From UBA1426 sp052034085 (GTDB lineage: Bacteria > Bacillota > Clostridia > Peptostreptococcales > Anaerovoracaceae), in contig JBPOJA010000012.1 of assembly GCA_052034085.1 (NCBI GenBank), forward strand, positions 1-49,504: a stretch of 49,504 nt of DNA, written 5' to 3'. The notes under the pieces were generated by a model, which saw nothing but the letters and a program-made list of their open reading frames with translations, ran no database searches and was not told where the DNA came from. This document shows, piece by piece, positions 26,264 through 34,407 of the stretch (position 1 is its first letter; each line of letters opens with the position of its first letter). Position numbers and translations under genes: made by a program.

Positions 26264-28159
26264 ATGAAAAGGAGATTTGTAGCTATTGCTCTTGTTACCC
26301 TTTTGGTAGTGGCAAGTGTGGGTTTTGCATTTGCTGATTCTACCTATGTGGTAAAAAGCGGAGACGTACTTTGGAAGATAGCGAAAAAGTACAACACGAC
26401 TTATCAGGAACTGGCAAAATACAATAACATTAAGAACCCTCACCTCATATTCCCCAATCAGGTCATAAAGATACCTGACGGTAAAACTCCCCCTCCGCCA
26501 AAGCCGGATGCAAGTGCCCCTGCTGATACTGTTGTAATAGGCAACATTTATACAGTAGATGCAAAAGGCAGCACAGTCCAGGCTGTAGCCATTAAAGATG
26601 GCCGCTTTACTTATGTGGGAGATGAAGGCGGAGTTCAAAAGTTTATAGGCAAAGCAACAGAAGTTATCAGACTAGATGGCGGTATGGCAATGCCCAGCTT
26701 CATTGACGGTCATGCGCACGGTCACGAAGGCGGGGTAGCTTTCCTGTTCCAGGCTGACTTGTATGGCTTAGAATCAATTGACGAATATCTTGCAGCAGTA
26801 GAGGAGTTCATTGCAGAACATCCGGAAATGGATTTCATTCAGGGACAGGGCTGGAGAAACGGCTATTTCGAAAATGGTACGCCAACGGCAGATATTCTGG
26901 ATAAAATTGATACAGACCTTCCCATTGCACTCATTTCCGAGGACCATCACTCGACCTGGCTGAACTCAAAAGCTCTTTCGTTGCTTGGAGATCTAAGCAA
27001 AATCAAGGATATTGAAGGCGGTGTAGTCGAAAGGGATGCAAACGGAAAACCATCAGGAACTTTCAGAGAACTGGCAAGAGTATATCTTGAGGATATTATT
27101 CCCAAATACACTGTGGAACAGTATAAAGAGGCAATTCTGTTTTATCAGGACTGGATGAAAGAATACGGCATTACTACTTATTGGGAGCCTATGGTCAACC
27201 TGGATGGCGGAACCAATCTGATTCAGGCCTATAACGAACTGGATGAAGCAGGGGAACTGCTCATCAGGGTTTACGGCGGCTACATGATTATGGATGAACC
27301 GGGCTATCTTGAAGAAGTTGACGTGGCAAAAGGTTTGATTGAAAGCACAAAGGGCGGAGACTTTGAAGTTGATGCAATAAAGATTCTGGTAGATGGCGTT
27401 GTCGAAGGAGGTACTGCTTACCTGCATGAAGACTATGCTCACATGCCGGGCTTCAGAAGTGCACCTTTATGGGATCAGGAGCGGTTGAATGAAATGTTTG
27501 CAAAAGCTGATGCCATGGGCATAACTGTACACACCCATGCCATAGGCGATGCCGCAACCACTATGACAGTTGACGCCTGCGAGTATGCATTTAAGAAAAA
27601 CGGCGATATGGGAAACAGACATGCTATTACACACCTTCAGGTAGTGGATCCGGCTGATATTAAGAGAATGGCCGAACTGAAAATGGTCGCTTCAGTTAAT
27701 ACTTTCTGGTTCTGCAAGGAACCCGGCTACTTCTATGAACTGGAAGTACCTTTCCTGGGTGAAGAAAGGGCCAACCGTGAATATCCGCTGAAATCCTTCT
27801 TTGACCTGGGGATAGTGGCAGCCGGCGCCAGCGACTTCCCGGTTACGGTACCACCCATGCCACTGTGGGCAATTCAGACCGGCGTTACAAGGATGAATCC
27901 GGAGGGAGATCCTGCTACCTTGCAAAATCCAACTGAAAGAGCCACTATAGAGCAGATGATTGCGGCATTTACAATAAACGGGGCATATCAATTATTCCAG
28001 GAGAAGAATTTTGGATCCATAGAAGTTGGAAAGAGTGCAGACATGATTATTTTGGATCAGGATATACTGAAGATTGAACCCACGAAGATAATTGACACAA
28101 CAGTGCTTCGTACAATGCTGAAAGGCAAAACGGTCTTCCTGCTGGAGGGCACGAAATAA
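26264..28159 (+). CDS. Secreted LysM-amidohydrolase (YtcJ-like)
   Basis: 631 residues. A signal peptide (KRRFVAIALVTLLVVASVGFAFA) is followed by one LysM domain (TYVVKSGDVLWKIAKKYNTTY to IFPNQVIKIP, about 28-70), a proline-rich linker, and an amidohydrolase-3 domain. Metal motifs are IDGHAHGHE (HxH, about residue 150), SEDHHST, the carboxylated-lysine candidate in DAIKILVDG, VHTHAIGDAA and ASDFPV. Most YtcJ-type amidohydrolases are cytoplasmic; export and a peptidoglycan-binding LysM suggest hydrolysis of an extracellular amide near the cell wall. GAGGAGGTAAG precedes the start. A strong terminator follows. Confidence 0.85.
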   Translation: MKRRFVAIALVTLLVVASVGFAFADSTYVVKSGDVLWKIAKKYNTTYQELAKYNNIKNPHLIFPNQVIKIPDGKTPPPPKPDASAPADTVVIGNIYTVDAKGSTVQAVAIKDGRFTYVGDEGGVQKFIGKATEVIRLDGGMAMPSFIDGHAHGHEGGVAFLFQADLYGLESIDEYLAAVEEFIAEHPEMDFIQGQGWRNGYFENGTPTADILDKIDTDLPIALISEDHHSTWLNSKALSLLGDLSKIKDIEGGVVERDANGKPSGTFRELARVYLEDIIPKYTVEQYKEAILFYQDWMKEYGITTYWEPMVNLDGGTNLIQAYNELDEAGELLIRVYGGYMIMDEPGYLEEVDVAKGLIESTKGGDFEVDAIKILVDGVVEGGTAYLHEDYAHMPGFRSAPLWDQERLNEMFAKADAMGITVHTHAIGDAATTMTVDACEYAFKKNGDMGNRHAITHLQVVDPADIKRMAELKMVASVNTFWFCKEPGYFYELEVPFLGEERANREYPLKSFFDLGIVAAGASDFPVTVPPMPLWAIQTGVTRMNPEGDPATLQNPTERATIEQMIAAFTINGAYQLFQEKNFGSIEVGKSADMIILDQDILKIEPTKIIDTTVLRTMLKGKTVFLLEGTK

Positions 28160-28193
28160 ATTAAGTGCTTAGTCTGGAGTTATTTTGGAATGG

Positions 28194-28226
28194 TGGGGTC
28201 TGCCGAACATCGGCAGGCCCTTTTGT
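28194..28226 (+). terminator. Intrinsic terminator after the amidohydrolase gene
   Basis: GGTCTGCCGA and TCGGCAGGCC pair (one G-U) around ACA, followed by CTTTTGTGTT. Confidence 0.8.
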
Positions 28227-28236
28227 GTTGTGACGG

Positions 28237-28334
28237 TGTGATAGTGGGACAGCCCGTTTGTGACAGAGGGACAGCCCTTTTGACACACTGATTATGCAGA
28301 AAAGAAAGATGTCAAAAGGGCTGTCCCTCTGTCA
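28237..28334. repeat. Palindromic dispersed repeat, copy 2 (long spacer) plus a partial half-site
   Basis: The 25-base arm at 28261-28285 and its exact complement at 28310-28334 flank a 24-base spacer. A degraded extra half-site (GTGGGACAGCCCGTTTGTGAC) precedes it at about 28244. Arms are identical to those of copy 1 at 21222. Confidence 0.85.
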
Positions 28335-28413
28335 TCTTTTATAATATAATAATTACCAGAGAATTCAGAATTTTTAAAGTGCGATTCGCAAGCGCATTAA
28401 AAGGGGTGATAAA

Positions 28414-29052
28414 ATGAAAAGGCTGTCCTTAGTTGTTGCTCTGGCACTGATTTTTGGGACTATAATAATTAGCGGCTGCGGTGGCGATTCATCAGGCGGA
28501 GGCGGAACCTTTAAGGATCCTTACGAAGCTTATAAAATAAGCAGGGGAGGCTGGGATAATCCCGGATTTGCCATGACGGAGAAGCCACCCAAAGCCATCA
28601 AAATCAAACCCACCGTCTATTACAGAATGTATTATGACTGGGTCCCTTTGAGCGGAGGAGAGATGATTCTTGAAAAGGGGAAAAGCATCAACTATAGTTT
28701 TCAGGCTGATTTGTCCCATGTTTCGGGTGAAAGCCATCCCATAAATGCCAATGTAGTCATAAAATATGACGGGAAGGCCGATGAAGATCTTTTCCATGCA
28801 GACACCAATACCTATGGCAATCCGACAATAGTCAGAGATGGCTTATACATAAGCGATCATAAAAATCATAATGTGAAAGATACAATAGTCAGATTTGAGA
28901 CCATGAATGAAGAGACATCGCCGGAGTTTGGTTATAACGGTCCAGAAGAAACCTTCTTTGTGGTTAGACTTGGTGTCGATTTGGCGGAAGGAGAATCCGG
29001 TGACGGCAATATAGGCTTCCTGTATTTTATGCTGACTGGTGTTAAGAGGTAA
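28414..29052 (+). CDS. Putative lipoprotein of unknown function
   Basis: 212 residues with a lipoprotein signal peptide, lipobox IISGC (Cys22), then a Gly/Ser-rich linker GGDSSGGGG. The mature part is beta-rich (YYRMYYDWVPLSGGEMILEKGK, NVVIKYDGKADED) and unrecognised. Motifs such as AYKISRGGWDNPGFAM give no family. AAAAGGGGTGATAAA precedes the start. The next gene begins 25 bases after the stop and encodes a membrane protein, so the two may work together at the cell envelope. Confidence 0.75.
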   Translation: MKRLSLVVALALIFGTIIISGCGGDSSGGGGTFKDPYEAYKISRGGWDNPGFAMTEKPPKAIKIKPTVYYRMYYDWVPLSGGEMILEKGKSINYSFQADLSHVSGESHPINANVVIKYDGKADEDLFHADTNTYGNPTIVRDGLYISDHKNHNVKDTIVRFETMNEETSPEFGYNGPEETFFVVRLGVDLAEGESGDGNIGFLYFMLTGVKR

Positions 29053-29077
29053 GGCTCGCCGTGGAGCAAATCATAGA

Positions 29078-29620
29078 ATGAAAAAGGTTCAGTGGCAGAT
29101 TAGCCTGCCGATTTTTAGGAATTCAATAATATTAAAGCAGTTAGGGCTGACCATAGGAATCCCTTTCGGAATTGTGGTTTTGGTAATAAGCCTTGCTTCA
29201 GGCAGGAGCGTTTATACCCTATATGGGCTGGGTTTGATAGCTTTCTTGTTTCTTCTTACCTGGGCCTTTATTATGTTGGTTTACGGCGGGAAATACGAGG
29301 CAGAATTTATTTTGGACGATATGGGAGTTCTTTGCCGCACTGCTGCCCGGCAAAGGAAGAAAAATGCCATAGTTAATGGCCTGGCAATAATTTTAAGTTT
29401 CTTGTCCCGAACCTTTGTTGCTGCCGGTGCCGGGCTCATGGCCCAGTCCCGCCAGGAAGTGTTTATTCCATGGAGGCGGGTTAGGAGAGCCAAATATAAT
29501 GAAAGAGCCCGCACCATTTTAATTAGGGGCGGGCTGACCGAAAACATAGCCCTCTTTTGCACAGAGGAAAATTACTCTCAAGTGGAAGACATTATTAGAT
29601 CAAAGATGATAAAAGGGTGA
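29078..29620 (+). CDS. Small membrane protein of unknown function
   Basis: 180 residues with two adjacent transmembrane segments (about 20-65: LTIGIPFGIVVLVISLAS and LYGLGLIAFLFLLTWAFIML) and a cytoplasmic or external beta-rich part containing a third hydrophobic stretch. The ending RRAKYNERARTILIRGGL resembles PH-like bacterial membrane proteins but no family is claimed. ATG 29078 follows GTGGAG. The stop codon lies at the edge of the next palindromic repeat cluster. Confidence 0.6.
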   Translation: MKKVQWQISLPIFRNSIILKQLGLTIGIPFGIVVLVISLASGRSVYTLYGLGLIAFLFLLTWAFIMLVYGGKYEAEFILDDMGVLCRTAARQRKKNAIVNGLAIILSFLSRTFVAAGAGLMAQSRQEVFIPWRRVRRAKYNERARTILIRGGLTENIALFCTEENYSQVEDIIRSKMIKG

Positions 29621-29849
29621 CAGGGGGACATGACAGGGGGACAGTTCTTTTGACACCTTTTTTTCTTTTGCTAAATGAACAGTTTTTCAAGTAATTCCGA
29701 GAAAAAGGTCCTTTTTCGGCTTTTTCTGCTCACTTTTTCAAGTAATTCCAAAAAATCTCCTCAAAACCCGTAATTACTTGAAAAACTGCACAAATCACAG
29801 CCAAGTTAGCTCCGGGGTGCGGGGTGACAAAAGAACTGTCCCTCTGTCA
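29618..29849. repeat. Composite palindromic element, repeat copy 3 with nested inverted repeats
   Basis: Outer arms at 29631-29655 and 29825-29849 are variants of the 25-base repeat (GGACAGTTCTTTTGACA version). They enclose 169 bases that themselves carry a perfect 17-base inverted repeat, CAGTTTTTCAAGTAATT (29680-29696) and its complement (29772-29788), plus a third copy of TTTTTCAAGTAATTCC near 29734. No gene is seen inside. It looks like a small non-autonomous element. Confidence 0.75.
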
Positions 29850-29862
29850 TTAGGCCACAATA

Positions 29863-30204
29863 TTATATACTCAAAACCTTCCAGCTTTCGTCCTTCAAAT
29901 AGTTGGTAAGGGGTTCACCCATGTAATCCACTGTTATGTCCAGGGCTTTCAGCTCATCTACCAGGCCGGCTCGTTCGGCACAGCGGAGGCAGGCAAAGAC
30001 TTTGACTCCCTGTTCCTGGATTAACTTCAGTTGTTCCTGAACCTGGGAGTCTTTGCAGATCAATCCATTTGAAGCCCCCCAGGTAATCAGGTGCATTTCT
30101 TTCCACCACCTCAGAGAGCTGGCTTTCAGGGCGTACATGAGTACCATATCCAAGCTTGTTGTTTTGTCTCCGGTAGTCCAGAGTATGGCTAATTTATCAG
30201 GCAT
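29863..30204 (-). CDS. DsrE/F-like small protein
   Basis: 113 residues with the DsrE alpha/beta layout: KLAILWTTGDKTTSLDMVLMYALKA, MHLITWGASNGLI, EQGVKVFACLRCAERAGLVDEL and the closing YMGEPLTNYLKDESWKVL. Cys residues in ACLRCAE could carry sulfur. This soluble subgroup is often annotated as DsrE family without known partners. AAAGGA lies 10 bases before the start, and a Fur-like site lies 26 bases upstream of it. Confidence 0.75.
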   Translation of the reverse strand: MPDKLAILWTTGDKTTSLDMVLMYALKASSLRWWKEMHLITWGASNGLICKDSQVQEQLKLIQEQGVKVFACLRCAERAGLVDELKALDITVDYMGEPLTNYLKDESWKVLSI

Positions 30205-30229
30205 TTTTCATAAGTCCTTTCTGAAGTAT

Positions 30230-30244
30230 CGATAATTATTCTCA
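30230..30244 (-). promoter_or_regulatory. Fur-box-like site upstream of the DsrE gene
   Basis: On the minus strand TGAGAATAATTATCG matches the 7-1-7 Fur-family pattern TGATAATNATTATCA at 12 of 14 informative bases, including the common TGAGAAT variant. It may bring the DsrE gene under metal control; no regulator is in the window. Confidence 0.4.
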
Positions 30245-30375
30245 ATTATCATTATAATATAGATTCATACCGGCTGCCAACCAAGTCAGCCTTCCGCAAA
30301 TATCGATAAATATATTTATATTTATATCAATATCAGATAAGATGATGTTATGAAAAAAAGGTGAGAGTATGCTTC

Positions 30376-30702
30376 ATGGATAAGAAAAAAGCTATTAAAG
30401 GCTTGATGGATTCCCTGGTTCCTGTCTCCCGCTTTAACCGGGGTGAGGCTGGAAAGATATTCGAAGAAGTCAGCAAATATGGGACAAAGATAGTTTTGAA
30501 AAACAATACGCCTGCTTGTGTTCTTGTTTCTCCCGGTTAATATAAGGCTATGGTTGAAGCCTTGGAAGATTATGCCTTGTTTTTTGAAGCCGAAGAAAGG
30601 CTGGCCCGAGAGGAGGACGAGACTTACACTTTTGATCAGGTTCTTGATGCCCTGAATATTAAGGAAGAAGACCTTGAAGATATAGAGGTTGAAATCGAAT
30701 GA
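30376..30702 (+). pseudogene. Phd/YefM-type antitoxin gene with nonsense codon
   Basis: The frame from ATG 30376 encodes KAIKGLMDSLVPVSRFNRGEAGKIFEEVSKYGTKIV-type Phd/YefM N-terminus, then TAA at 30538 in the place where relatives have Glu (SPxEYKAM), then YKAMVEALEDYALFFEAEERL to TGA 30700-30702. Without the stop it would be 108 residues. A single GAA-to-TAA change would explain it. The TGA overlaps the ATG of the toxin frame (ATGA), as in intact toxin-antitoxin operons. Confidence 0.8.
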
Positions 30703-31021
30703 AGGAATGGAGAATTGAGTTTTCCGAAGAGGCAGAAAAAGACCTGGAAAAACCGGATAAGTTTCAGCAGCTTTTAGTTTTTGGGCCATCAAAAAAGTAG
30801 CAGTTAATCCTTTGCCAAAAACCGAAGGTGGTTATGGCAAGCCGCTGGGCAACCACCTTACAACAAAAATGGCAGGCTTTTTAAAAATAAAGTTAGTAAA
30901 GATGGGCATCAGGGTAGTTTATAAGCTGGTGCATAAGGAGCACTCAATGCTGATTCTCGTGATTTCAGTCCGGGATGATAAGACAGCTTATCGCCTGGCC
31001 ATGAGCCGCCTGAAAACTTGA
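30699..31021 (+). pseudogene. RelE-type toxin gene with -1 frameshift
   Basis: ATG 30699 gives MKEWRIEFSEEAEKDLEKPDK, typical RelE, but the frame ends after 33 codons. The rest of the toxin is in another frame: WAIKKVAVNPLPKTEGGYGK, then GFLKIKLVKMGIRVVYKLV and VISVRDDKTAYRLAMSRL. Loss of one T in the run at 30778-30782 accounts for the break. Together with the nonsense codon in the antitoxin, the module looks dead. A sequencing error in the homopolymer remains possible for this gene. Confidence 0.8.
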
Positions 31022-31053
31022 CCGTAGCTAGAAAAGGGTTTTATGGAGGAGAC

Positions 31054-31713
31054 ATGAAATACAAAACAGTTATTTTTGATCTGGACGGAACCATTCTTAA
31101 TACTTTGGATGACCTTGCCGATAACATTAACCTGATGCTCAGACATCGGGGCTATCCGGAGCGGACTCTTGGCGAGGTACGGATGTTTGTGGGCGAAGGC
31201 TACCGGAAAATGATAACCAGATCTCTGCCGGCCGAAGTCACAGAGGAGGAGATTGACTACTGTGTGGAACTCTTCCGTTTTTACTATAATCAAAATATGG
31301 CCAACAAGACCCGGCCTTACGAGGGCATCATTCCACTTTTGCAGGAACTCAAAGATATGGGGATTGGCATAGGTGTAGTTTCCAATAAAATGGACGAGGC
31401 CACCAAAAAGACTTGTGACTATTTCTTTGGCGATCTGATTGATGTGGCCATTGGCGATTCTCCTCCCAGAAAGCGCAAGCCCGAGCCGGATAATGTTTAT
31501 GAGGCTATGAGGCTGCTTGGAGCAGATAAGGATACTACTCTGTTTGTGGGGGATTCTCATATAGATATTCGGACGGCTAAAAATGCCGGCCTGATCAGCG
31601 TAGGTGTGACCTGGGGTTTTCGCACCAGGCAGGTCCTGGAAAGAGAGGGGGCCGACTTTATAATAGATGAGCCTGGAGATCTTTTAGAAAAAATAATTTT
31701 AGGAGGAAGCTAA
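31054..31713 (+). CDS. HAD-superfamily hydrolase (phosphoglycolate phosphatase-like)
   Basis: 219 residues with the HAD motifs FDLDGTILNT (nucleophile Asp), VVSNK (motif II Ser/Thr position), KPEPDNVYEAM (motif III Lys) and FVGDSHIDIRTAKNAG (motif IV). The cap domain type matches Gph/PpaX-like phosphatases that act on phosphoglycolate or pyrophosphate; the substrate is not certain. GGAGGA precedes ATG 31054. It is followed one base after its stop by the YbjQ-family gene, forming a two-gene unit. Confidence 0.88.
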   Translation: MKYKTVIFDLDGTILNTLDDLADNINLMLRHRGYPERTLGEVRMFVGEGYRKMITRSLPAEVTEEEIDYCVELFRFYYNQNMANKTRPYEGIIPLLQELKDMGIGIGVVSNKMDEATKKTCDYFFGDLIDVAIGDSPPRKRKPEPDNVYEAMRLLGADKDTTLFVGDSHIDIRTAKNAGLISVGVTWGFRTRQVLEREGADFIIDEPGDLLEKIILGGS

Positions 31714-31714
31714 A

Positions 31715-32035
31715 ATGATTATAACTACAACACCATCAATTGAGGGCAAGATAATCGTGGAGTACAAAGGGGTCGTTTTCGGCGAAGTAATTGCAGGAGT
31801 TGATTTTATAAAAGACTTTGCAGCCGGCTTGACCAACTTCTTTGGAGGCCGCTCTAAATCCTATGAGGGAGAGTTGATAGAGGCCCGAGAGGCGGCTTTA
31901 AGAGAGCTGAGTGATCGGGCGGCACAATTAGGTGCAAATGCTGTTGTTGGTGTGGACCTTGACTATGAAGTGTTAGGCCAGAATGGCAGCATGCTTATGG
32001 TAACTGCATCAGGCACCGCTGTAGTAACGGAGTAG
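31715..32035 (+). CDS. YbjQ/UPF0145-family protein
   Basis: 106 residues matching the YbjQ family: IITTTPSIEGKIIVEYKGVV, GEVIAGVDFIKDF, ARGLTNFFGGRSKSYEGEL-type centre and LGANAVVGVDLDYEV. The fold is described as putative heavy-metal-binding and forms pentamers in known structures; function is unclear. AGGAGG within the end of the HAD gene provides the ribosome site, so the two are coupled. Confidence 0.85.
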   Translation: MIITTTPSIEGKIIVEYKGVVFGEVIAGVDFIKDFAAGLTNFFGGRSKSYEGELIEAREAALRELSDRAAQLGANAVVGVDLDYEVLGQNGSMLMVTASGTAVVTE

Positions 32036-32058
32036 GTTCAGGTGATTAATATGATGGG

Positions 32059-32083
32059 TGACAGTGGGACAGCCCTTTTGACA
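32059..32083 (+). repeat. Solitary half-site of the palindromic repeat family
   Basis: A single 25-base arm differing from copy 1 by one base (GTGGGACAGCCC instead of GAGGGACAGCCC). No complementary arm is found nearby, so this is a half element. Confidence 0.75.
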
Positions 32084-32212
32084 CCTTTATTATAAGCCGG
32101 GAGATTTTGAATTTATATAAACATAGAAAAGTAGCGGGAAAAATATAAAATTAAGAAGGTTGTGGTAGAATAATAAATATGATTGCATTGTTATATAGGG
32201 GAGGTGTAGTTA

Positions 32213-32905
32213 ATGAATAATTTCTCATGGCAGCAGGGCCAGCTTATTAAAATTCGCTGGGGGACAGAAACTCCAATTTTACTGAATAGCCCCGAGTATA
32301 ATGTGCCTGTTCCGGTACGGGCTTTTGGAGAAATCGAGGTAAAAGTTGTAGATGCCAAAGTCATGGAAGAAATGATTAGGAGGCATTTGGACGAACCGAC
32401 TCATGATGAGCTTGTGAACTTTTTCAGAGGTATCTGCGTGCAGCAGGTACGAGAATATTTTCACCCTGCTTTGATAGACAAAAATATCCCCATCCCCGAC
32501 ATATTCGCCCACCGTGAGGGAATTTCCCAGGCGCTAAAGGAAAGGATTTCACCGGCCTTTGATGAGCTTGGTGTAGAACTCGTGGATTTTCGGGTGGAGG
32601 GCACAGCTGTCCCTATGGAATTTTCCAATGAAAAAATGTATTTAGACAATGGCCTGCCTCAAGCCCGGGGACTGGGGCCCATCTCTCCTTTTGATGACCA
32701 CTTTAATAATCTGATAAATCAAGTCAGCCAATTGGAAAGAATACCGGCAAGGATATGCCCATATTGCAATAATACTTTTCCCGATACGTATAAATTCTGT
32801 CCTTACTGCGGCAAACGGCAGGCCGGACAATGTACCAGTTGTGGAGCTTTGTTGGAAGGCCACGAAGATATATGTCGGGTATGCGGCATGCCCAGGGAGG
32901 ATTAA
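32213..32905 (+). CDS. SPFH-domain protein with C-terminal zinc ribbons
   Basis: 230 residues. The first 170 have an SPFH/band-7-like pattern (WQQGQLIKIRWGTETPILLNSPEYNVPVPVRAFGEIEVKV, FFRGICVQQVREYFHPALI, FDELGVELVDFRVEG). The end carries two treble-clef or zinc-ribbon motifs with CPYC-CPYC (about 183-200) and CTSC-CRVC (about 208-222). Such virion-core-like or YdjI-like proteins are soluble and poorly understood. GGGGAGGTG precedes the start. A broken second copy lies at 37602-37764. Confidence 0.8.
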   Translation: MNNFSWQQGQLIKIRWGTETPILLNSPEYNVPVPVRAFGEIEVKVVDAKVMEEMIRRHLDEPTHDELVNFFRGICVQQVREYFHPALIDKNIPIPDIFAHREGISQALKERISPAFDELGVELVDFRVEGTAVPMEFSNEKMYLDNGLPQARGLGPISPFDDHFNNLINQVSQLERIPARICPYCNNTFPDTYKFCPYCGKRQAGQCTSCGALLEGHEDICRVCGMPRED

Positions 32906-32909
32906 AGCA

Positions 32910-33080
32910 TTATTTCTGATATTTTCTCAAGTCAAATCCGGCCCTGCGGGCGTACTGAAGTAATTGCTCGGGGGATGCTTTTTCAATGTGGATTAATTCA
33001 ATTGTGGCCATTGGCAGACCCGACATGGCAGCAGACCCGTAATATTCAATCAAATCTCTTCTTAATTTTTCGTAGTCCAC
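32910..33080 (-). CDS. Small conserved protein of unknown function
   Basis: 56 residues from GTG 33080, beginning DYEKLRRDLIEYYGSAAMSG and ending with RRAGFDLRKYQK. The frame is unbroken and a degenerate copy of the same gene exists at 37325-37497 with the same protein sequence signal, which supports that it is coding. AAGGTG lies upstream of the GTG. It converges on the SPFH gene with 4 bases between stop codons. The role is unknown; charged helices suggest a soluble protein. Confidence 0.7.
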   Translation of the reverse strand: MDYEKLRRDLIEYYGSAAMSGLPMATIELIHIEKASPEQLLQYARRAGFDLRKYQK

Positions 33081-33202
33081 TGGGAGAATTCACCTTCTTC
33101 CATTATTTCTAATACTTACAAAGTAATTATAATATAATGTGTATCAAGATTCCATTGGGCATATATATACAAGGCAATAAAGACGGTGGTGAGGTAATAT
33201 TT

Positions 33203-34363
33203 ATGCAAGAAAATGCTCACAATAATTCACGTAAAAAGATAATAAAAAAATTGATGATGATTGCCATAATCGGTTTAATCGCAGTGGGCCTATTAAGCTG
33301 CGGGATTGCAGCAGAAAAGCAGGATCCCACTCCAGACACTTCAGGCATTACCAACACCCTTAATAGCAATAACATCACCTATGACGGCCAAGTGAAAGAA
33401 GTTTATTTGGCAGGTGGTTGTTTTTGGGGTTTACAAAAATATATGAGCCTCATTCCCGGCGTTGTTGACACAGAGGTCGGTTATGCCAACGGCAAGACGG
33501 AAAACCCGTCTTATGAGGAGGTCTCCCGGGGGAAAACCGGCCATGCGGAAACTGTGAAAGTGGTTTACGCCCCGGAAAAAATCAGTCTGGGTCATATCCT
33601 CTTTATGTATTTCGATGTAATAGACCCCACCAGCCTCAACCGTCAGGGCAATGATATGGGACCCCAGTACAGGACAGGAATATATTATACCGATGAAGAG
33701 GATTTGCCTGTAATCGAAAAGGCCATGGAGACCCTTCGCCGTAAATATGATGGGAGCTCAGGAGAAAAAAGGGGAATCATGGTTGAGGTGAAGCCCCTGG
33801 ATAATTATTATGCAGCAGAGGATTACCACCAGGATTATTTGGATAAAAACCCCGGCGGATATTGCCACATAGGGGACCGGGCTTTTGAAAAAGCTAAAAA
33901 AGCCATAGTTGACCCAAGCCTTTATGAAATGCCTTCTGAAGAAGAGCTAAAGACCAGGCTCACAGATTTGCAGTACCATGTGGCCCGGGAAAGCGGAACA
34001 GAATACTCATTTAACAATGAATATTTCGACCATTTTGAAGAGGGTATTTATGTGGACATAGCAACGGGGGAACCCTTGTTTTCATCAGCGGATAAATATT
34101 CAGCCGGCGGCTGGCCGGCATTTACAAAACCCATTGACCCGTCAGCAGTTTGGGAGCAAATCGACCTTAGCTTTGGCATGGTAAGGGTGGAAGTGAGAAG
34201 CCGTGTGGGGAACAACCACTTGGGTCATGTCTTTACTGACGGCCCCAAAGACCAGGGTGGCCTCCACTATTGCATTAATTCTGCTGTCTTGAGATTCATT
34301 CCAAAAACTGAAATGGAAGCCCAGGGATACGCCTACCTTTTGCCATATTTGCACAAACCGTAG
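33203..34363 (+). CDS. msrAB: Methionine sulfoxide reductase MsrA-MsrB fusion, predicted lipoprotein
   Basis: 386 residues. A lipoprotein signal ends in AVGLLSCG (Cys33), so the enzyme is probably anchored on the outer face of the membrane. MsrA follows with the active-site motif GGCFWG (about residue 72) and VGYANGKTENPSYEEV. MsrB follows from about residue 245 (NNEYFDHFEEGIYVDIATGEPLF, GGWPAF, VGNNHLGHVFTDGP) with catalytic Cys in LHYCINSAVLRF. The zinc CxxC pairs found in some MsrB are absent. It repairs both methionine sulfoxide epimers in exported proteins. ATG 33203 follows GGTGAGG; TATAAT-like boxes at 33128-33138 may be the promoter. Remnants of a CC/Se selenoprotein gene follow. Confidence 0.9.
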   Translation: MQENAHNNSRKKIIKKLMMIAIIGLIAVGLLSCGIAAEKQDPTPDTSGITNTLNSNNITYDGQVKEVYLAGGCFWGLQKYMSLIPGVVDTEVGYANGKTENPSYEEVSRGKTGHAETVKVVYAPEKISLGHILFMYFDVIDPTSLNRQGNDMGPQYRTGIYYTDEEDLPVIEKAMETLRRKYDGSSGEKRGIMVEVKPLDNYYAAEDYHQDYLDKNPGGYCHIGDRAFEKAKKAIVDPSLYEMPSEEELKTRLTDLQYHVARESGTEYSFNNEYFDHFEEGIYVDIATGEPLFSSADKYSAGGWPAFTKPIDPSAVWEQIDLSFGMVRVEVRSRVGNNHLGHVFTDGPKDQGGLHYCINSAVLRFIPKTEMEAQGYAYLLPYLHKP

Positions 34364-34407
34364 AACATATGAGATAATTATTCAGATTGCCTGGCATATC
34401 AAAAATT

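Noticed and set aside
21222..32083. The repeated GGGACAGCCC arms considered as a CRISPR array.
   Set aside because: Copies are inverted pairs at irregular distances and not regularly spaced direct repeats; no cas genes are present.
33203..34363. MsrA active site examined for selenocysteine, since some Clostridia have it.
   Set aside because: The motif is GGCFWG with a normal Cys codon and no UGA.
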